NCBI RefSeq assembly: GCF_022865125.1
Contig: NZ_CP094828.1
Span: 2,046,001-2,110,000, forward strand
DNA from: Acuticoccus sp. I52.16.1
GTDB taxonomy: Bacteria > Pseudomonadota > Alphaproteobacteria > Rhizobiales > Amorphaceae
Length of the DNA: 64,000 bases
Reading direction: 5' to 3'
Below the pieces are notes generated by a model that saw only the letters and a program-made list of their open reading frames with translations, did no database searches and was not told the origin of the DNA. The first letter of the stretch is position 1, and each line of letters starts with the position of its first letter. Positions 8,376 through 17,061 of the stretch are shown piece by piece. The translations under genes were made by a program, and so were the position numbers.

Positions 8376-8843
8376 ATGGCTCCGGCGCAGCCTCCCCTGC
8401 CCTGGCTCGGCGGCTGCGCCTGCCACGCGGTGCGCTATCTCGTGACCGGTCCGCCGGTCGCGATCTACGCGTGCCACTGCCGGGACTGCCAGCGCAGCAC
8501 CGGCTCGGCCTACGTGCTGGTGCTGCGCGTCCCCGTCGCCGCCTTCTCGGTCGACTGGGACTCGCTGACGGCGATCGAGCGGGTCGGCGATTCGGGCGGG
8601 CGCATGCTGTGCCACTTCTGCGCCGAGTGCGGCACGCGCATCGTCAACACCCGCACCGACCGTGACGTGGTGAACCTGCGCGCCGGCACGCTGGACGACC
8701 CCTCCTTCGTCGAGCCCAGCGCCCACATCTGGACGTCGCGGGCACTGCCCGGCGTCGTCATCCCACCGGCGGCCTACGCCCACCCCGAGCAGCCCGACGA
8801 CCCCGACGCATTGACCCGAGCGTTTCGCGAAGTACCCGCATGA
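8376..8843 (+). CDS. GFA-family zinc-binding protein inside the TRAP operon
   Basis: A 155-residue protein of the GFA (glutathione-dependent formaldehyde-activating enzyme-like) family. The zinc ligands are visible as CAC (14-16), CHCRDCQ (33-39) and CAECG near residue 86. Most family members have no proven activity and are probably not formaldehyde enzymes. It begins 5 bp after dctP and overlaps dctQ by 4 bp (ATGA), so it is translated with the transporter. TRAP operons do not normally carry such a gene at this position. Confidence 0.85.
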   Translation: MAPAQPPLPWLGGCACHAVRYLVTGPPVAIYACHCRDCQRSTGSAYVLVLRVPVAAFSVDWDSLTAIERVGDSGGRMLCHFCAECGTRIVNTRTDRDVVNLRAGTLDDPSFVEPSAHIWTSRALPGVVIPPAAYAHPEQPDDPDALTRAFREVPA

Positions 8844-9397
8844 GCGACGACAACACGGCGCCCTCCGCCCCCTTCCCGGCCGACGACGAGCCGATCGACC
8901 TCTCCGACATCCAGTGGGACGATGCGCCCGTGCTGGTCGTCTTCTGGGGGCTGGCGTTCGTCGTCTTCCTGCAGTTCTTTACGCGCTACGTGCTGAACAA
9001 TTCGCTCGGCTGGACCGAGGAGATCGCGCGCTTCCTCCTGATCGCCGTCACCTTCATCGGGGCGATCATGGCGGTGCGCAAAGGGAGCCACATCGCGGTG
9101 GAGATCCTCTACCGCTGGTTTCCGCGCCCGCTGCGCCGCGTGCTTCAGACTTTGGTCGACGTGACCGCCGTCCTCTTCTACGGCGCGCTGACCTGGCTCA
9201 CCTACCAGCTCGCCGGCCGCACCTTCCAGATGATGGTGTCGATCGACGTGCCCAAGTCGTGGCTCTACTACGGCATCATGGTCTGCTTCGCGCTGATGAC
9301 GATGTACGCGGTCATCGTCGCGGTGCGCCACGTCCGGACCGGCACCAGCCGGCTGATCGACCCGCACCTGCACGAGGCCACCCCGTCGATGGAATGA
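8840..9397 (+). CDS. dctQ: TRAP transporter small permease (DctQ family)
   Basis: A 185-residue inner-membrane protein with about four membrane segments and the DctQ signature region FTRYVLNNSLGWTEEIARF (about residues 49-67), then AVRKGSHIAVEIL. It forms the small subunit of the tripartite sodium- or proton-coupled transporter. The N terminus of about 30 residues is acidic and cytoplasmic. The ATG overlaps the GFA stop codon, indicating translational coupling. Confidence 0.92.
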   Translation: MSDDNTAPSAPFPADDEPIDLSDIQWDDAPVLVVFWGLAFVVFLQFFTRYVLNNSLGWTEEIARFLLIAVTFIGAIMAVRKGSHIAVEILYRWFPRPLRRVLQTLVDVTAVLFYGALTWLTYQLAGRTFQMMVSIDVPKSWLYYGIMVCFALMTMYAVIVAVRHVRTGTSRLIDPHLHEATPSME

Positions 9398-9585
9398 CCC
9401 CGGCGGCACCGATGCCCTCCGCAGGCGCCCGGTGCGGCCCTCCGAAAGGCTCCGAACCGGCGCAGGCGCCCCGCCTCGCGACACTCACACCGCCCCTCGT
9501 CACCACCACTCGCGAGGGGCACGGACACCAGGCCCATTTGCGCGCGGCGCCCTGCCCGGCGGCCGCAGCGTAAGAAAGGACACGC

Positions 9586-10866
9586 GTGGATCTCGTCCTT
9601 CTGTTCGGCGTCCTCTTCGGCGCCATCGCGCTCGGATTTCCCGTCGCCATCGCGCTGGCGGGGTCGTCGGCGATCTTCATCATGGTCACCGGGCAGGTGC
9701 CCGAGATGGTCGTCGCCCACCGCATGATCAACGGCGTGGACTCGTTCCCGCTGCTGGCGGTGCCGTTCTTCATCCTCGCCGGCAACCTCATGAACACCGC
9801 CGGCATCACCGAGCGCATCTTCGACTTCGCCAAGGCCCTCGTCGGCTGGATGCGCGGCGGCCTCGGCCATGTGAACATCGGCGCCTCGGTGATCTTCGCC
9901 GGCATGTCGGGTGCGGCGGTGGCCGACGCGGGCGGCCTCGGCGCCATCGAGATCAAGGCGATGCGCGACGCGGGTTATGATCCCGGTTTCTCCGTCGGCG
10001 TCACGGCGGCGTCGTCGACGATCGGGCCGATCATCCCGCCGTCGCTGCCGATGGTGATCTACGGCGTGGTCGCCGGCGCCTCCATCGGCCAGCTCTTCGC
10101 CGCGGGGTTCATTCCGGGCCTGGTGATGGCCGTGTCGCTGATGGTGATGGTGTTCTTCTACGCCCGCATCCGGAACTATCCGCGCGATGCGCGCTTCTCT
10201 ATCCGCCGGTTGGGTTCCTCGTACCGGCGAGCCTTCCTCTCGCTGCTGACGCCGATCATCATCGTCGGCGGCATCCTCACCGGCGCCTTCACGCCGACCG
10301 AGGCCGCCATCGCCGCCTGCGTGTGGGCGCTGTTCCTGGGGCTCATCGTCTACCGCACGCTCACCTGGCGCCGCTTCCTGCGCGTCTCGTACGACACGAT
10401 CGAGACGACTGCCGTCGTCCTCTTCATCGTCGCCGCCGCGTCGATCTTCGCCTGGGTGCTGACCTCCAATCGCGTGCCGGAGCACTTCGCCGCGCTGCTG
10501 CTCTCGGCGTCCGAGAATCCGGTCGTCATCCTCATCCTCATCAACCTGATCCTGCTGGTGGTCGGGTGCTTCCTGGAGACGGTCGCGGCGATCACCATTC
10601 TGGTGCCGGTGCTGCTGCCGATCGCCGTGAAGGTGGGCGTCGATCCGGTGCACTTCGGCGTCATCATGGTGCTGAACCTGATGATCGGGCTGCTGACGCC
10701 GCCCATCGGCATGGTCCTCTACGTGCTGTCGCGCGTGTCCAAGGTGCCGTTCGAGCGGTGCGTGTCGGCCACCGCTCCCTTCCTCATCCCGCTCGGCATC
10801 GTGCTCGTCCTGATCACGTTCGTCCCGGCGATCACGATGTGGCTGCCGACGCTGATCTACCGCTGA
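9586..10866 (+). CDS. dctM: TRAP transporter large permease (DctM family)
   Basis: A 426-residue polytopic membrane protein that forms the translocation channel. Family marks include FPVAIALAGSSAIF near the N terminus, AVPFFILAGNLMN, GASVIFAGMSGAAVAD, STIGPIIPPSLPMVIYG and LLTPPIGMVLYV. A GTG start at 9586 with AAGGA seven bases upstream is the first good start. A 188-bp spacer separates it from dctQ, unusually long for a TRAP pair. The spacer contains a small inverted repeat (GCCCCTCG at 9492-9499 with CGAGGGGC at 9513-9520) but no gene is seen in it. Confidence 0.92.
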   Translation: MDLVLLFGVLFGAIALGFPVAIALAGSSAIFIMVTGQVPEMVVAHRMINGVDSFPLLAVPFFILAGNLMNTAGITERIFDFAKALVGWMRGGLGHVNIGASVIFAGMSGAAVADAGGLGAIEIKAMRDAGYDPGFSVGVTAASSTIGPIIPPSLPMVIYGVVAGASIGQLFAAGFIPGLVMAVSLMVMVFFYARIRNYPRDARFSIRRLGSSYRRAFLSLLTPIIIVGGILTGAFTPTEAAIAACVWALFLGLIVYRTLTWRRFLRVSYDTIETTAVVLFIVAAASIFAWVLTSNRVPEHFAALLLSASENPVVILILINLILLVVGCFLETVAAITILVPVLLPIAVKVGVDPVHFGVIMVLNLMIGLLTPPIGMVLYVLSRVSKVPFERCVSATAPFLIPLGIVLVLITFVPAITMWLPTLIYR

Positions 10867-10929
10867 CCCGTTGACGGGACCGGCCCTCCGGTCCGAACGT
10901 CACCGGTGTGGCGGAGGGTCGAACGGGTC

Positions 10930-11739
10930 ATGGCAGGACTAGGCGAAGCATCGCTGGCAGAGCTTCGCGCGATGGTGGCGCACGGGCCGACCGTGGTCGC
11001 CACCATCACCAAGAAGGCCGGCTCCACGCCGCGCGACCGCGGCGCCTGGCTGATCGTCGCGGCGGACCGGTTCTCCGGCACCATCGGCGGCGGCGAGGCG
11101 GAACGGCGTACGGTCGAGGCGGCGCGCGGCATGCTCGTCAGCGGGATCGACGAGATGGAACTCGACATGCCACTCGGCCCCGCGCTCGACCAGTGCTGCG
11201 GCGGTCACCTCGTCGTCGCGCTGAAGCGCATCACCGCGCCGCCGGCCGGCCCCTTCGCGCTCACCGAAGGCGGGCCGCTGCTGAGCGACCCGTTCCGCCG
11301 CACGGTCCTCGTCTACGGCGCGGGCCACGTCGGCCAGGCGCTGATCCGGGCGCTGGAGCCGCTGCCGTTCAACCTCACCTGGGTCGACGCCCGCCACGAG
11401 GACGCCTTCCCGGTGCTGAGCGACGTGCCGTGCCGCCGCATCGCGCTGCCAGAGACGGTCGCCGCCGAGGCACCGGACGACGCCTTCCACCTCGTCATGA
11501 CGCACAGCCACGCGGTGGACCTCGAGATCGTCGCCGCGGTGCTGGCACGCCCCTTCGGCTTTCTGGGGCTGATCGGGTCGCAATCGAAGCGGGCCGCCTT
11601 CTTGCATCGCCTGCACGAGCGGTATCTTGACACCTCGCGCCTCACCTGCCCCATCGGGCTGGACATTCCGGGAAAGGAGCCCGCCGTGATCGCCGCTTCC
11701 GTCGCCGCCCAGCTCCTCGCCGTGGACCGGACATGCTGA
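10930..11739 (+). CDS. xdhC: XdhC, molybdenum-cofactor factor for xanthine dehydrogenase
   Basis: A 269-residue XdhC/CoxI-family protein, which binds and helps sulfurate and insert the molybdenum cofactor into xanthine dehydrogenase. The N-terminal part shows TKKAGSTPRDRGAWLIV and GTIGGGEAER, then LDQCCGGHL. The C-terminal Rossmann domain starts at VLVYGAGHVGQAL and ends with FLGLIGSQSKRAAF and CPIGLDIPGKEPAVIAASV. It follows dctM by 63 bp and overlaps guaD by 7 bp. It is separated from xdhB by the TRAP genes. I chose the ATG at 10930 over a GTG 24 bp earlier because it aligns with the family start and follows a GGAGGG site. Confidence 0.93.
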   Translation: MAGLGEASLAELRAMVAHGPTVVATITKKAGSTPRDRGAWLIVAADRFSGTIGGGEAERRTVEAARGMLVSGIDEMELDMPLGPALDQCCGGHLVVALKRITAPPAGPFALTEGGPLLSDPFRRTVLVYGAGHVGQALIRALEPLPFNLTWVDARHEDAFPVLSDVPCRRIALPETVAAEAPDDAFHLVMTHSHAVDLEIVAAVLARPFGFLGLIGSQSKRAAFLHRLHERYLDTSRLTCPIGLDIPGKEPAVIAASVAAQLLAVDRTC

Positions 11740-12770
11740 TCAAGCGCGGCCGCCTGCGCCCGTTCGACGGCACGATCACCGGTGCCGACCCGTTCGCCGT
11801 CATCGTCGACGGCGCGCTGGTGCTGGACGACGGCGAAGTGATCGACCACGGCACCGCCGCCGCGATGATCGACGCCTACCCCGAGGCCCCCGTGGTCGAC
11901 AGTGCCAGCCTTTTGACGCCCGGCCTCTACGACGCGCACATCCACTACAGCCAGAGCCGCATCATCGGCACCTTCGCCGGCGGGCTGCTGGAGTGGCTGG
12001 AGAGCGTGACCTTCCCCGAGGAGGCGCGGTTCGACGATCCGTCCTACGCCGCCATGGTCGCGCGCGAGTTCTGCGACGCGCTGGAGGCCGTCGGCACCAC
12101 CTCGGCGACGGTCTACTGCACGTCCCACCCGGTGTCGGTGGATGCGCTGTTCGATGAGGCGCGCGGGCGGCAGCTGCGGATCTGCGCCGGCCTCGTGATG
12201 ATGGACCGCAACGCCCCCTCCGCGCTGCTGACCCCCGCCCAGGACGCTTACGACCAGGCACGCGAGCTGATCGAGCGCTGGCACGGCGCCGAGGACGGAC
12301 GCCTGACCTACGCGATCACCCCCCGCTTCGCGCCGACGTCGACGCCCGCGCTGCTGGAGGCCGCGGCCGCGCTGTGGCAGGAGTTCCCGAGCTGCACGAT
12401 GCAGACGCACCTGTCGGAGAGCACCGACGAGGTGGAGTGGGTGCGCCGCCTCTTCCCCGACGCACCGGACTATCTCGGCGTGTACGAGAATTTCGGGCTC
12501 GTGGGGCCGGGCGCGATCTTTGCCCACGCCATCCACCTGTCCGATCGCGAGGTGGGCCTCCTCGCCGAGAGCGGCGCCGTCGTCGCCCATTGTCCCACCG
12601 CCAACCGCTTCCTCGGCTCCGGCCGCTGCGATGTCGCCCGCCTCCTGAAGGCGGGCGTCGCGGTGCAGCTCGGCAGCGACGTGGGCGGTGGGACCACGTT
12701 CGACATGATGGAAGTCGCCGCCGAGGCCGAAGGGGTGACGCGCCACGGGAGGGCACCTCATGGCGACTGA
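11733..12770 (+). CDS. guaD: Guanine deaminase, truncated at the C terminus
   Basis: An amidohydrolase of the guanine deaminase type (guanine to xanthine plus ammonia). The zinc and catalytic residues are present: DAHIHYSQS (His69, His71), MQTHLSES (His226, Glu229), FAHAIHLS (His265/268), VAHCPTANRFLGSG and GSDVGGGTTF (Asp316). However, the protein stops at residue 345, just after this last motif. Guanine deaminases usually run to about 430-440 residues and finish the barrel and the beta-sandwich domain. The last codons run into the next gene and overlap it by 11 bp, so about 90 residues seem to have been deleted. Whether the enzyme still folds is doubtful. Confidence 0.85.
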   Translation: MLIKRGRLRPFDGTITGADPFAVIVDGALVLDDGEVIDHGTAAAMIDAYPEAPVVDSASLLTPGLYDAHIHYSQSRIIGTFAGGLLEWLESVTFPEEARFDDPSYAAMVAREFCDALEAVGTTSATVYCTSHPVSVDALFDEARGRQLRICAGLVMMDRNAPSALLTPAQDAYDQARELIERWHGAEDGRLTYAITPRFAPTSTPALLEAAAALWQEFPSCTMQTHLSESTDEVEWVRRLFPDAPDYLGVYENFGLVGPGAIFAHAIHLSDREVGLLAESGAVVAHCPTANRFLGSGRCDVARLLKAGVAVQLGSDVGGGTTFDMMEVAAEAEGVTRHGRAPHGD

Positions 12771-14235
12771 TCGGGACGCCTTCGTCGCGCGCTACGGCGG
12801 TGTCTACGAGCACAGCCCCTGGGTGGCGGAGCGGGCGTGGGACGGCGGCGCGCCCGAGGCGGGCGACGTCGTGCCGGCCTTGCGCCGGGTCGTCGAGCGG
12901 GCAGGGCACGCCGCGCAGCTCGCGCTGTTGCGCGCCCACCCGGACCTGGCGGGCCGGCTCGGCGTCGGCGCGCTCACGGCCGACTCCGCCGCCGAACAGG
13001 CCGGCGCCGGTCTGGACCAGTGTTCCGAGGCCGAATTCGCCGAGTTCACCGCCCTCAACGCACGCTATGTCGAGCGGTTCGGCTTTCCCTTCATCATCGC
13101 CGTGCGCGGGCTGGACCGCGCCGCCATCCTCGCCGCGTTCCGCCGCCGCGTGGAGGGCGACCCGGAGGCCGAGTTCCGCACCGCGCTCGACCAGGTCCAC
13201 CGCATCGCCGCGCTGCGGATCGCCGCAATTGGCACTGCGTCCGAGGTCGAGCGTGTACCGGTGGAGCGCGACGACCTGCTGCGCCTCGTCGGCACCGCGT
13301 TGGCCCGCAACGGGGCGAGCGCGGCGGCGGCGACGGCGATCGCCGAGATGGTGGTGACCGCCGAGGGGGACGGCGCGCACTCGCACGGCGTCTTCCGCGT
13401 ACCGGGATATGTGAAGGCGCTGAAGGCCGGCGCGCTGGACGGTCATGCCGTGCCGCGCCTCCTCGCCCGCGAGGGGGCGGTCCTGCGCTACGATGCCGGA
13501 CGCTCCGCCGCTCCGTTCGCCTACGCGGTGACGCTGCCGGAGCTGGCCGAGGTCGCCGAGCGGCTCGGAGTCGGGGTCCTGGCGCTCGCCAACGTGGCAC
13601 ACTTCCAGGCGATGTGGCCGGAGACCGAGTGGCTCGCCGAGCGCGGCCTCGTCGCCTTCGCCTGCACGGCGAACTTCCCCTACCTCGCCCCCGCCGGCGG
13701 CACGCGGCCGGTGTTCGGCACCAATCCGCTGGCGTTCGCGCTGCCGGGCGACCCGCCCGTCGCGATCGACATGGCCGCCTCCACCATGGCCCGCGGCGAC
13801 GTGATGCTCGCCGCACGGGAGGGGCGGCCGGTGGCGGACGGCGTCGGCGTCGACGCCGACGGCATCCCCACGTCCGACCCCGCCGCGATCCTGAAAGGCG
13901 CGCAGCTCCCCTTCGGCGGCCACAAGGGCTCGGCCGTTGCGCTGATGGTGGAGCTGTTGGCGGGCCTCTGCGGCGGGCCCTACAGCGACGTCGCCGTGGA
14001 CGCCTCCGGCGCCGGCGTCCCTGTCGGCGCGGTGTTCGTCCTGGCGCTGTCGCCGGCAGCGCTCGGCGGACCGGACGCGCTTGCCGAGGCGGGCGCGTTC
14101 GTCGACCGGCTGCGCCGCGTGCCGGGGGTGCGGGTGCCCGGCGAGCGGCGCCACCGCAACCGCCGCAAGGGCGGGCCGATCATGGTCGAAGCGCGGATCC
14201 TGGACGAGGTGCGGGCGCTCGTCGGCTCCGGGTGA
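12760..14235 (+). CDS. Fusion: OHCU decarboxylase plus Ldh2-family dehydrogenase
   Basis: A single 491-codon frame joins two enzymes. Residues 1-160 are OHCU decarboxylase (UraD): FVARYGGVYEHSPWVAERAW, LLRAHPDLAG (catalytic His60), SAAEQAGAGLDQC (Glu79) and RFGFPFIIAVRG. It converts OHCU to allantoin in urate breakdown. Residues 166-491 are a malate/L-lactate dehydrogenase (Ldh2) fold, the family of ureidoglycolate dehydrogenase AllD: GAHSHGVFR, VLALANVAHFQ (catalytic His281), TNPLAFALPGDPP and GGHKGSAVALMVELLAG. The junction has no stop or frame change. The ATG follows GGGAGG. Domain two could oxidise ureidoglycolate or another 2-hydroxy acid; the substrate is unproven. Confidence 0.9.
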   Translation: MATDRDAFVARYGGVYEHSPWVAERAWDGGAPEAGDVVPALRRVVERAGHAAQLALLRAHPDLAGRLGVGALTADSAAEQAGAGLDQCSEAEFAEFTALNARYVERFGFPFIIAVRGLDRAAILAAFRRRVEGDPEAEFRTALDQVHRIAALRIAAIGTASEVERVPVERDDLLRLVGTALARNGASAAAATAIAEMVVTAEGDGAHSHGVFRVPGYVKALKAGALDGHAVPRLLAREGAVLRYDAGRSAAPFAYAVTLPELAEVAERLGVGVLALANVAHFQAMWPETEWLAERGLVAFACTANFPYLAPAGGTRPVFGTNPLAFALPGDPPVAIDMAASTMARGDVMLAAREGRPVADGVGVDADGIPTSDPAAILKGAQLPFGGHKGSAVALMVELLAGLCGGPYSDVAVDASGAGVPVGAVFVLALSPAALGGPDALAEAGAFVDRLRRVPGVRVPGERRHRNRRKGGPIMVEARILDEVRALVGSG

Positions 14236-14256
14236 CGGGCGCGTCGCCGACGCGGA

Positions 14257-14979
14257 TCAGGCCGCGTCGTGGAAGATGACGCCGAGGGTATAGCGCTCGC
14301 CCGAGCGCAGCCGGCTGACGCCGTGCCGCAGCATCACCCGGTGGTCCCCCTTGGTGCCGCGGCGCGGGCGGACGGAGGTGGTGAACAGCGCCCCCTCGCC
14401 CTGCGCCAGCGTCACCACCTCGGCGCGCGACTGCATGCGGGGCCGCTGCTCGGTGAGCACCAATTCGCCCCCCTCGAACCCCGCCGGATCCGACAAGAGC
14501 ACGACGAGCTGTAGCGGGAAGGCAACCGCCCCGTAGAGGTCCTGGTGCAGGCAGTTGTAGTCACCGGGGCCATATTTCAGAATCAGCGGCGTCGGCTTCT
14601 CCTGCCCCTCGGCGTGGCACCGCGCCAGCATCTCGCCGAGCGTCGCGGGGTAGCGGTCCATCGCCAAACGATCGGCCCAGCCGTTGGCGATCCGCGCGGC
14701 GTGCGGGTAGACCGCCTCGCGCAGCGTCGCGACCGTCTCCGGCAGCGGGTCGGCGAAGTACTTGTATTCGCCCGAGCCGAAGCCGTGCCGCTTCATGATC
14801 ACGCGGCTACGGAAGCGCTCCTGCGCGTAGAGCGCGGCGAGCGCGGCGCAGGTCGCCGGGTTCAGCAGCGGCCCGGTGCGGGCGACGCCGTACGCATCGA
14901 TCTCGGCGCCGATCGCCGCCCAGTCCAGCGCGTCTACGGTCGCCTTCACGTCCGCTGCCGGCTTTCCCTCAGTGGCCAT
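14257..14979 (-). CDS. 2OG-Fe(II) oxygenase linked to Ada
   Basis: A 240-residue 2-oxoglutarate/Fe(II)-dependent oxygenase. The iron site is visible as His145-X-Asp147 in CLHQDLYG, the distal His219 in RHGVS, and Arg229, which should bind 2-oxoglutarate, before TLGVIFHDAA. KYGPGDYN precedes the first ligand. It starts 11 bp inside the end of ada on the same strand, so translation is coupled. That suggests a role in the response to alkylating agents, like AlkB, though it is not an AlkB sequence. The substrate is unknown. Confidence 0.85.
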   Translation of the reverse strand: MATEGKPAADVKATVDALDWAAIGAEIDAYGVARTGPLLNPATCAALAALYAQERFRSRVIMKRHGFGSGEYKYFADPLPETVATLREAVYPHAARIANGWADRLAMDRYPATLGEMLARCHAEGQEKPTPLILKYGPGDYNCLHQDLYGAVAFPLQLVVLLSDPAGFEGGELVLTEQRPRMQSRAEVVTLAQGEGALFTTSVRPRRGTKGDHRVMLRHGVSRLRSGERYTLGVIFHDAA

Positions 14980-16066
14980 GAGCGGTCTCCCTCCGGTGGT
15001 CGCGCTCCCGGTCAAGGAGCGCGGCCTTGCGTTCCACGCCCCAGCGGTATCCCGCCAGCGAGCCGTCCGCCCGCACCACCCGGTGGCACGGCACCAGAAC
15101 GGCGATCCTGTTGGCCCCGCAGGCGCGCGCGACGGCACGGTGGGACGTGGGCGCGCCGATCGCCGCGGCAACCTCGGCGTAGCTGGCGGTGGACCCGATC
15201 GGGATCGCCCGCAGAGCCGCCCACACGCGCTCCTCGAACGCGGTGCCGCGGATGTCGACCGGCAGTTCCATGGCGCGCGCCGGCTCGCGTACCGCGGCGA
15301 CGACGTCCGCCACCAGCGCGTCGAACGGTGCCCCCCCGTCGATCAGCAGGGCATCGCGGAAGAGGGCGGCGGCCTCCAGCCGGCCCGCCTCGAGGGTGTC
15401 GCTCAGGCGAACGGCGGCGATGCCCTGGCGCGAGAAGACCACGGTGACGACGCCGAGGTCGGCCTGCCCGCTCGCCAGGACCATCACCTCGCCGCGACCA
15501 CCGTCGGCGAGCGTGGCGGGGGCGATCGTGAACCGCGCCGCCGCCTCGTCGTAGAAGCGCGAGAGGCTGGCGAACCCGGCCGCGAACGCCGCGCCCGCGG
15601 GACGATCGCCCGCCGCCAGCGCCTCCGCCGCGCGTCGCGCCCTGCCGGCGCGGGCGTACTGCGCCGGCGTCGTCCCGGTGTGCGCCTTGAAGGTACGGTG
15701 GAAGTGGTGCGCGCTCACGCCGGCCGCCTCGGCCAGGGTCGCCAGCGGCACCGGCCCCCGCTCCAGCGCTCGGCACGCCGCCTCGACCATCAGCGCGTTG
15801 CGCTGCGCGGGGGACATCTGCGTTGGCGTGCAACGGCGGCAGGCGCGGTAGCCCGCCGCCTCCGCCTCGCGCGGGAGCGGATAGAACGTCACGTTCTCCC
15901 GGTTGGGGCGACGCGAGGGGCAGCTCGGGCGGCAATAGACCCCGGTGGTCGCCACCGCATAGACGAACGCCCCGTCCTGCTCCGCGTCGCGGGCGCAGAC
16001 GGCGGTCCAGCGGGAATCCTCGGGCAGGGGGCGGGCACTGTGGCTCATCTCTTCCTGGATGCTCAT
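14969..16066 (-). CDS. ada: Ada: bifunctional regulator and O6-methylguanine-DNA methyltransferase
   Basis: A 365-residue protein with all three Ada parts. The N-terminal zinc/methyl-acceptor domain has Cys45, Cys49, Cys76 and Cys79 (TTGVYCRPSCPSR and YRACRRC). An AraC-type helix-turn-helix domain spans about 90-185 (LAEAAGVSAHHFHRTFK, FASLSRFYDEA). The C-terminal methyltransferase domain carries the active-site VPCHRVV with Cys327. Methylation of the first domain by methylphosphotriesters normally turns the protein into an activator of its own operon, so the 2OG oxygenase gene behind it is probably induced by alkylation damage. A later ATG (MSHSARP) is a possible alternative start. Confidence 0.95.
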   Translation of the reverse strand: MSIQEEMSHSARPLPEDSRWTAVCARDAEQDGAFVYAVATTGVYCRPSCPSRRPNRENVTFYPLPREAEAAGYRACRRCTPTQMSPAQRNALMVEAACRALERGPVPLATLAEAAGVSAHHFHRTFKAHTGTTPAQYARAGRARRAAEALAAGDRPAGAAFAAGFASLSRFYDEAAARFTIAPATLADGGRGEVMVLASGQADLGVVTVVFSRQGIAAVRLSDTLEAGRLEAAALFRDALLIDGGAPFDALVADVVAAVREPARAMELPVDIRGTAFEERVWAALRAIPIGSTASYAEVAAAIGAPTSHRAVARACGANRIAVLVPCHRVVRADGSLAGYRWGVERKAALLDRERDHRRETAHGH

Positions 16067-16283
16067 CGATTCGGCTCCATGCCGGGGCGCGTCACGGCGC
16101 CCGGCTCTGTCGCCGGCCGGGCGGGCTTTCGGCCCGGTCCCGACACGGCGAGGCGTCTCTTCGGTCACCACATGGCCCGCCCGCCCCTCGGCGTCGTCTC
16201 GGCAGTTGATCGCAAACTCTTCCCCGTCGCGAGCGCTGCGTCTACGGTCGCGTCAAAACAACAATCTGCATGGGAGGTTGAGT

Positions 16284-17045
16284 ATGACGGACAGCCAGCG
16301 CCTGAAGGGCAAGACCGCGCTCATCACCGGCGCCGCCTCGGGCTTCGGCCGCGGCATCGCCGAGCGGTACGTCGCCGAAGGGGCGCGCGTCGTGGTGCTC
16401 GACATCAACGAGGGCGGAGCGAAGGAGGTCGCCGGCTCGCTCGGCGACGCCGCCACCGCCGTCGCCTGCGACATCACCGACGGCGCCGCCGTCTCCGCTG
16501 CGGTGGACGCCGCGACCTCGGCCTTCGGCGAACTCGACATCCTGGTCAACAACGCCGGCTGGTCGAACCCCAACACGCCGGTGATGAACGTGGACGAGGC
16601 CACGTTCGACAAGCTGTTCGCGGTGAACGTGAAGTCGATCTTCCATTTCACGCGGGCGATCGTCCCGCACTGGCGCGCGATCGGGCGCGGCGTGATGATC
16701 AACGTCGGGTCCACGGCGGGCCTGCGCCCACGCCCCGGCCTCGTCTGGTACAACGCGACGAAGGCGACGGTGAACAATATCACCAAGTCGCTGGCGATCG
16801 AGCTGGCGGGCGACCGGATCCGCGTCTGCGGCATCGCCCCGGTGATGGGCGAGACCGGGCTGCTGGAGACCTTCATGGGGATGCCGGACACCCCGGAAAA
16901 CCGCAAGAAGTTCATCGCCACGATCCCGCTCGGCCGCCTTTCCAAACCGTCCGACATCGCCGGCGCCGCGGTCTACCTCGCCTCGGACGATGCCGACCTC
17001 GTGACCGGCGTGAACCTCGAGATCGACGGCGGACGCTGCATCTGA
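16284..17045 (+). CDS. SDR-family oxidoreductase
   Basis: A classical short-chain dehydrogenase/reductase of 253 residues: cofactor loop TGAASGFGRG (15-24), Asp40 after VVVLD suggesting NAD preference, LVNNAG (87-92), and the catalytic Ser143-Tyr156-Lys160 (VGSTAG and YNATK). It ends with VTGVNLEIDGGRCI like glucose- or 3-oxoacyl-type reductases. The substrate cannot be named. A GGGAGG site precedes the ATG. It is divergent from ada across 217 bp and converges on the PhoD-like gene. Confidence 0.9.
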   Translation: MTDSQRLKGKTALITGAASGFGRGIAERYVAEGARVVVLDINEGGAKEVAGSLGDAATAVACDITDGAAVSAAVDAATSAFGELDILVNNAGWSNPNTPVMNVDEATFDKLFAVNVKSIFHFTRAIVPHWRAIGRGVMINVGSTAGLRPRPGLVWYNATKATVNNITKSLAIELAGDRIRVCGIAPVMGETGLLETFMGMPDTPENRKKFIATIPLGRLSKPSDIAGAAVYLASDDADLVTGVNLEIDGGRCI

Positions 17046-17061
17046 CGCGGCGAAGGCCGGG

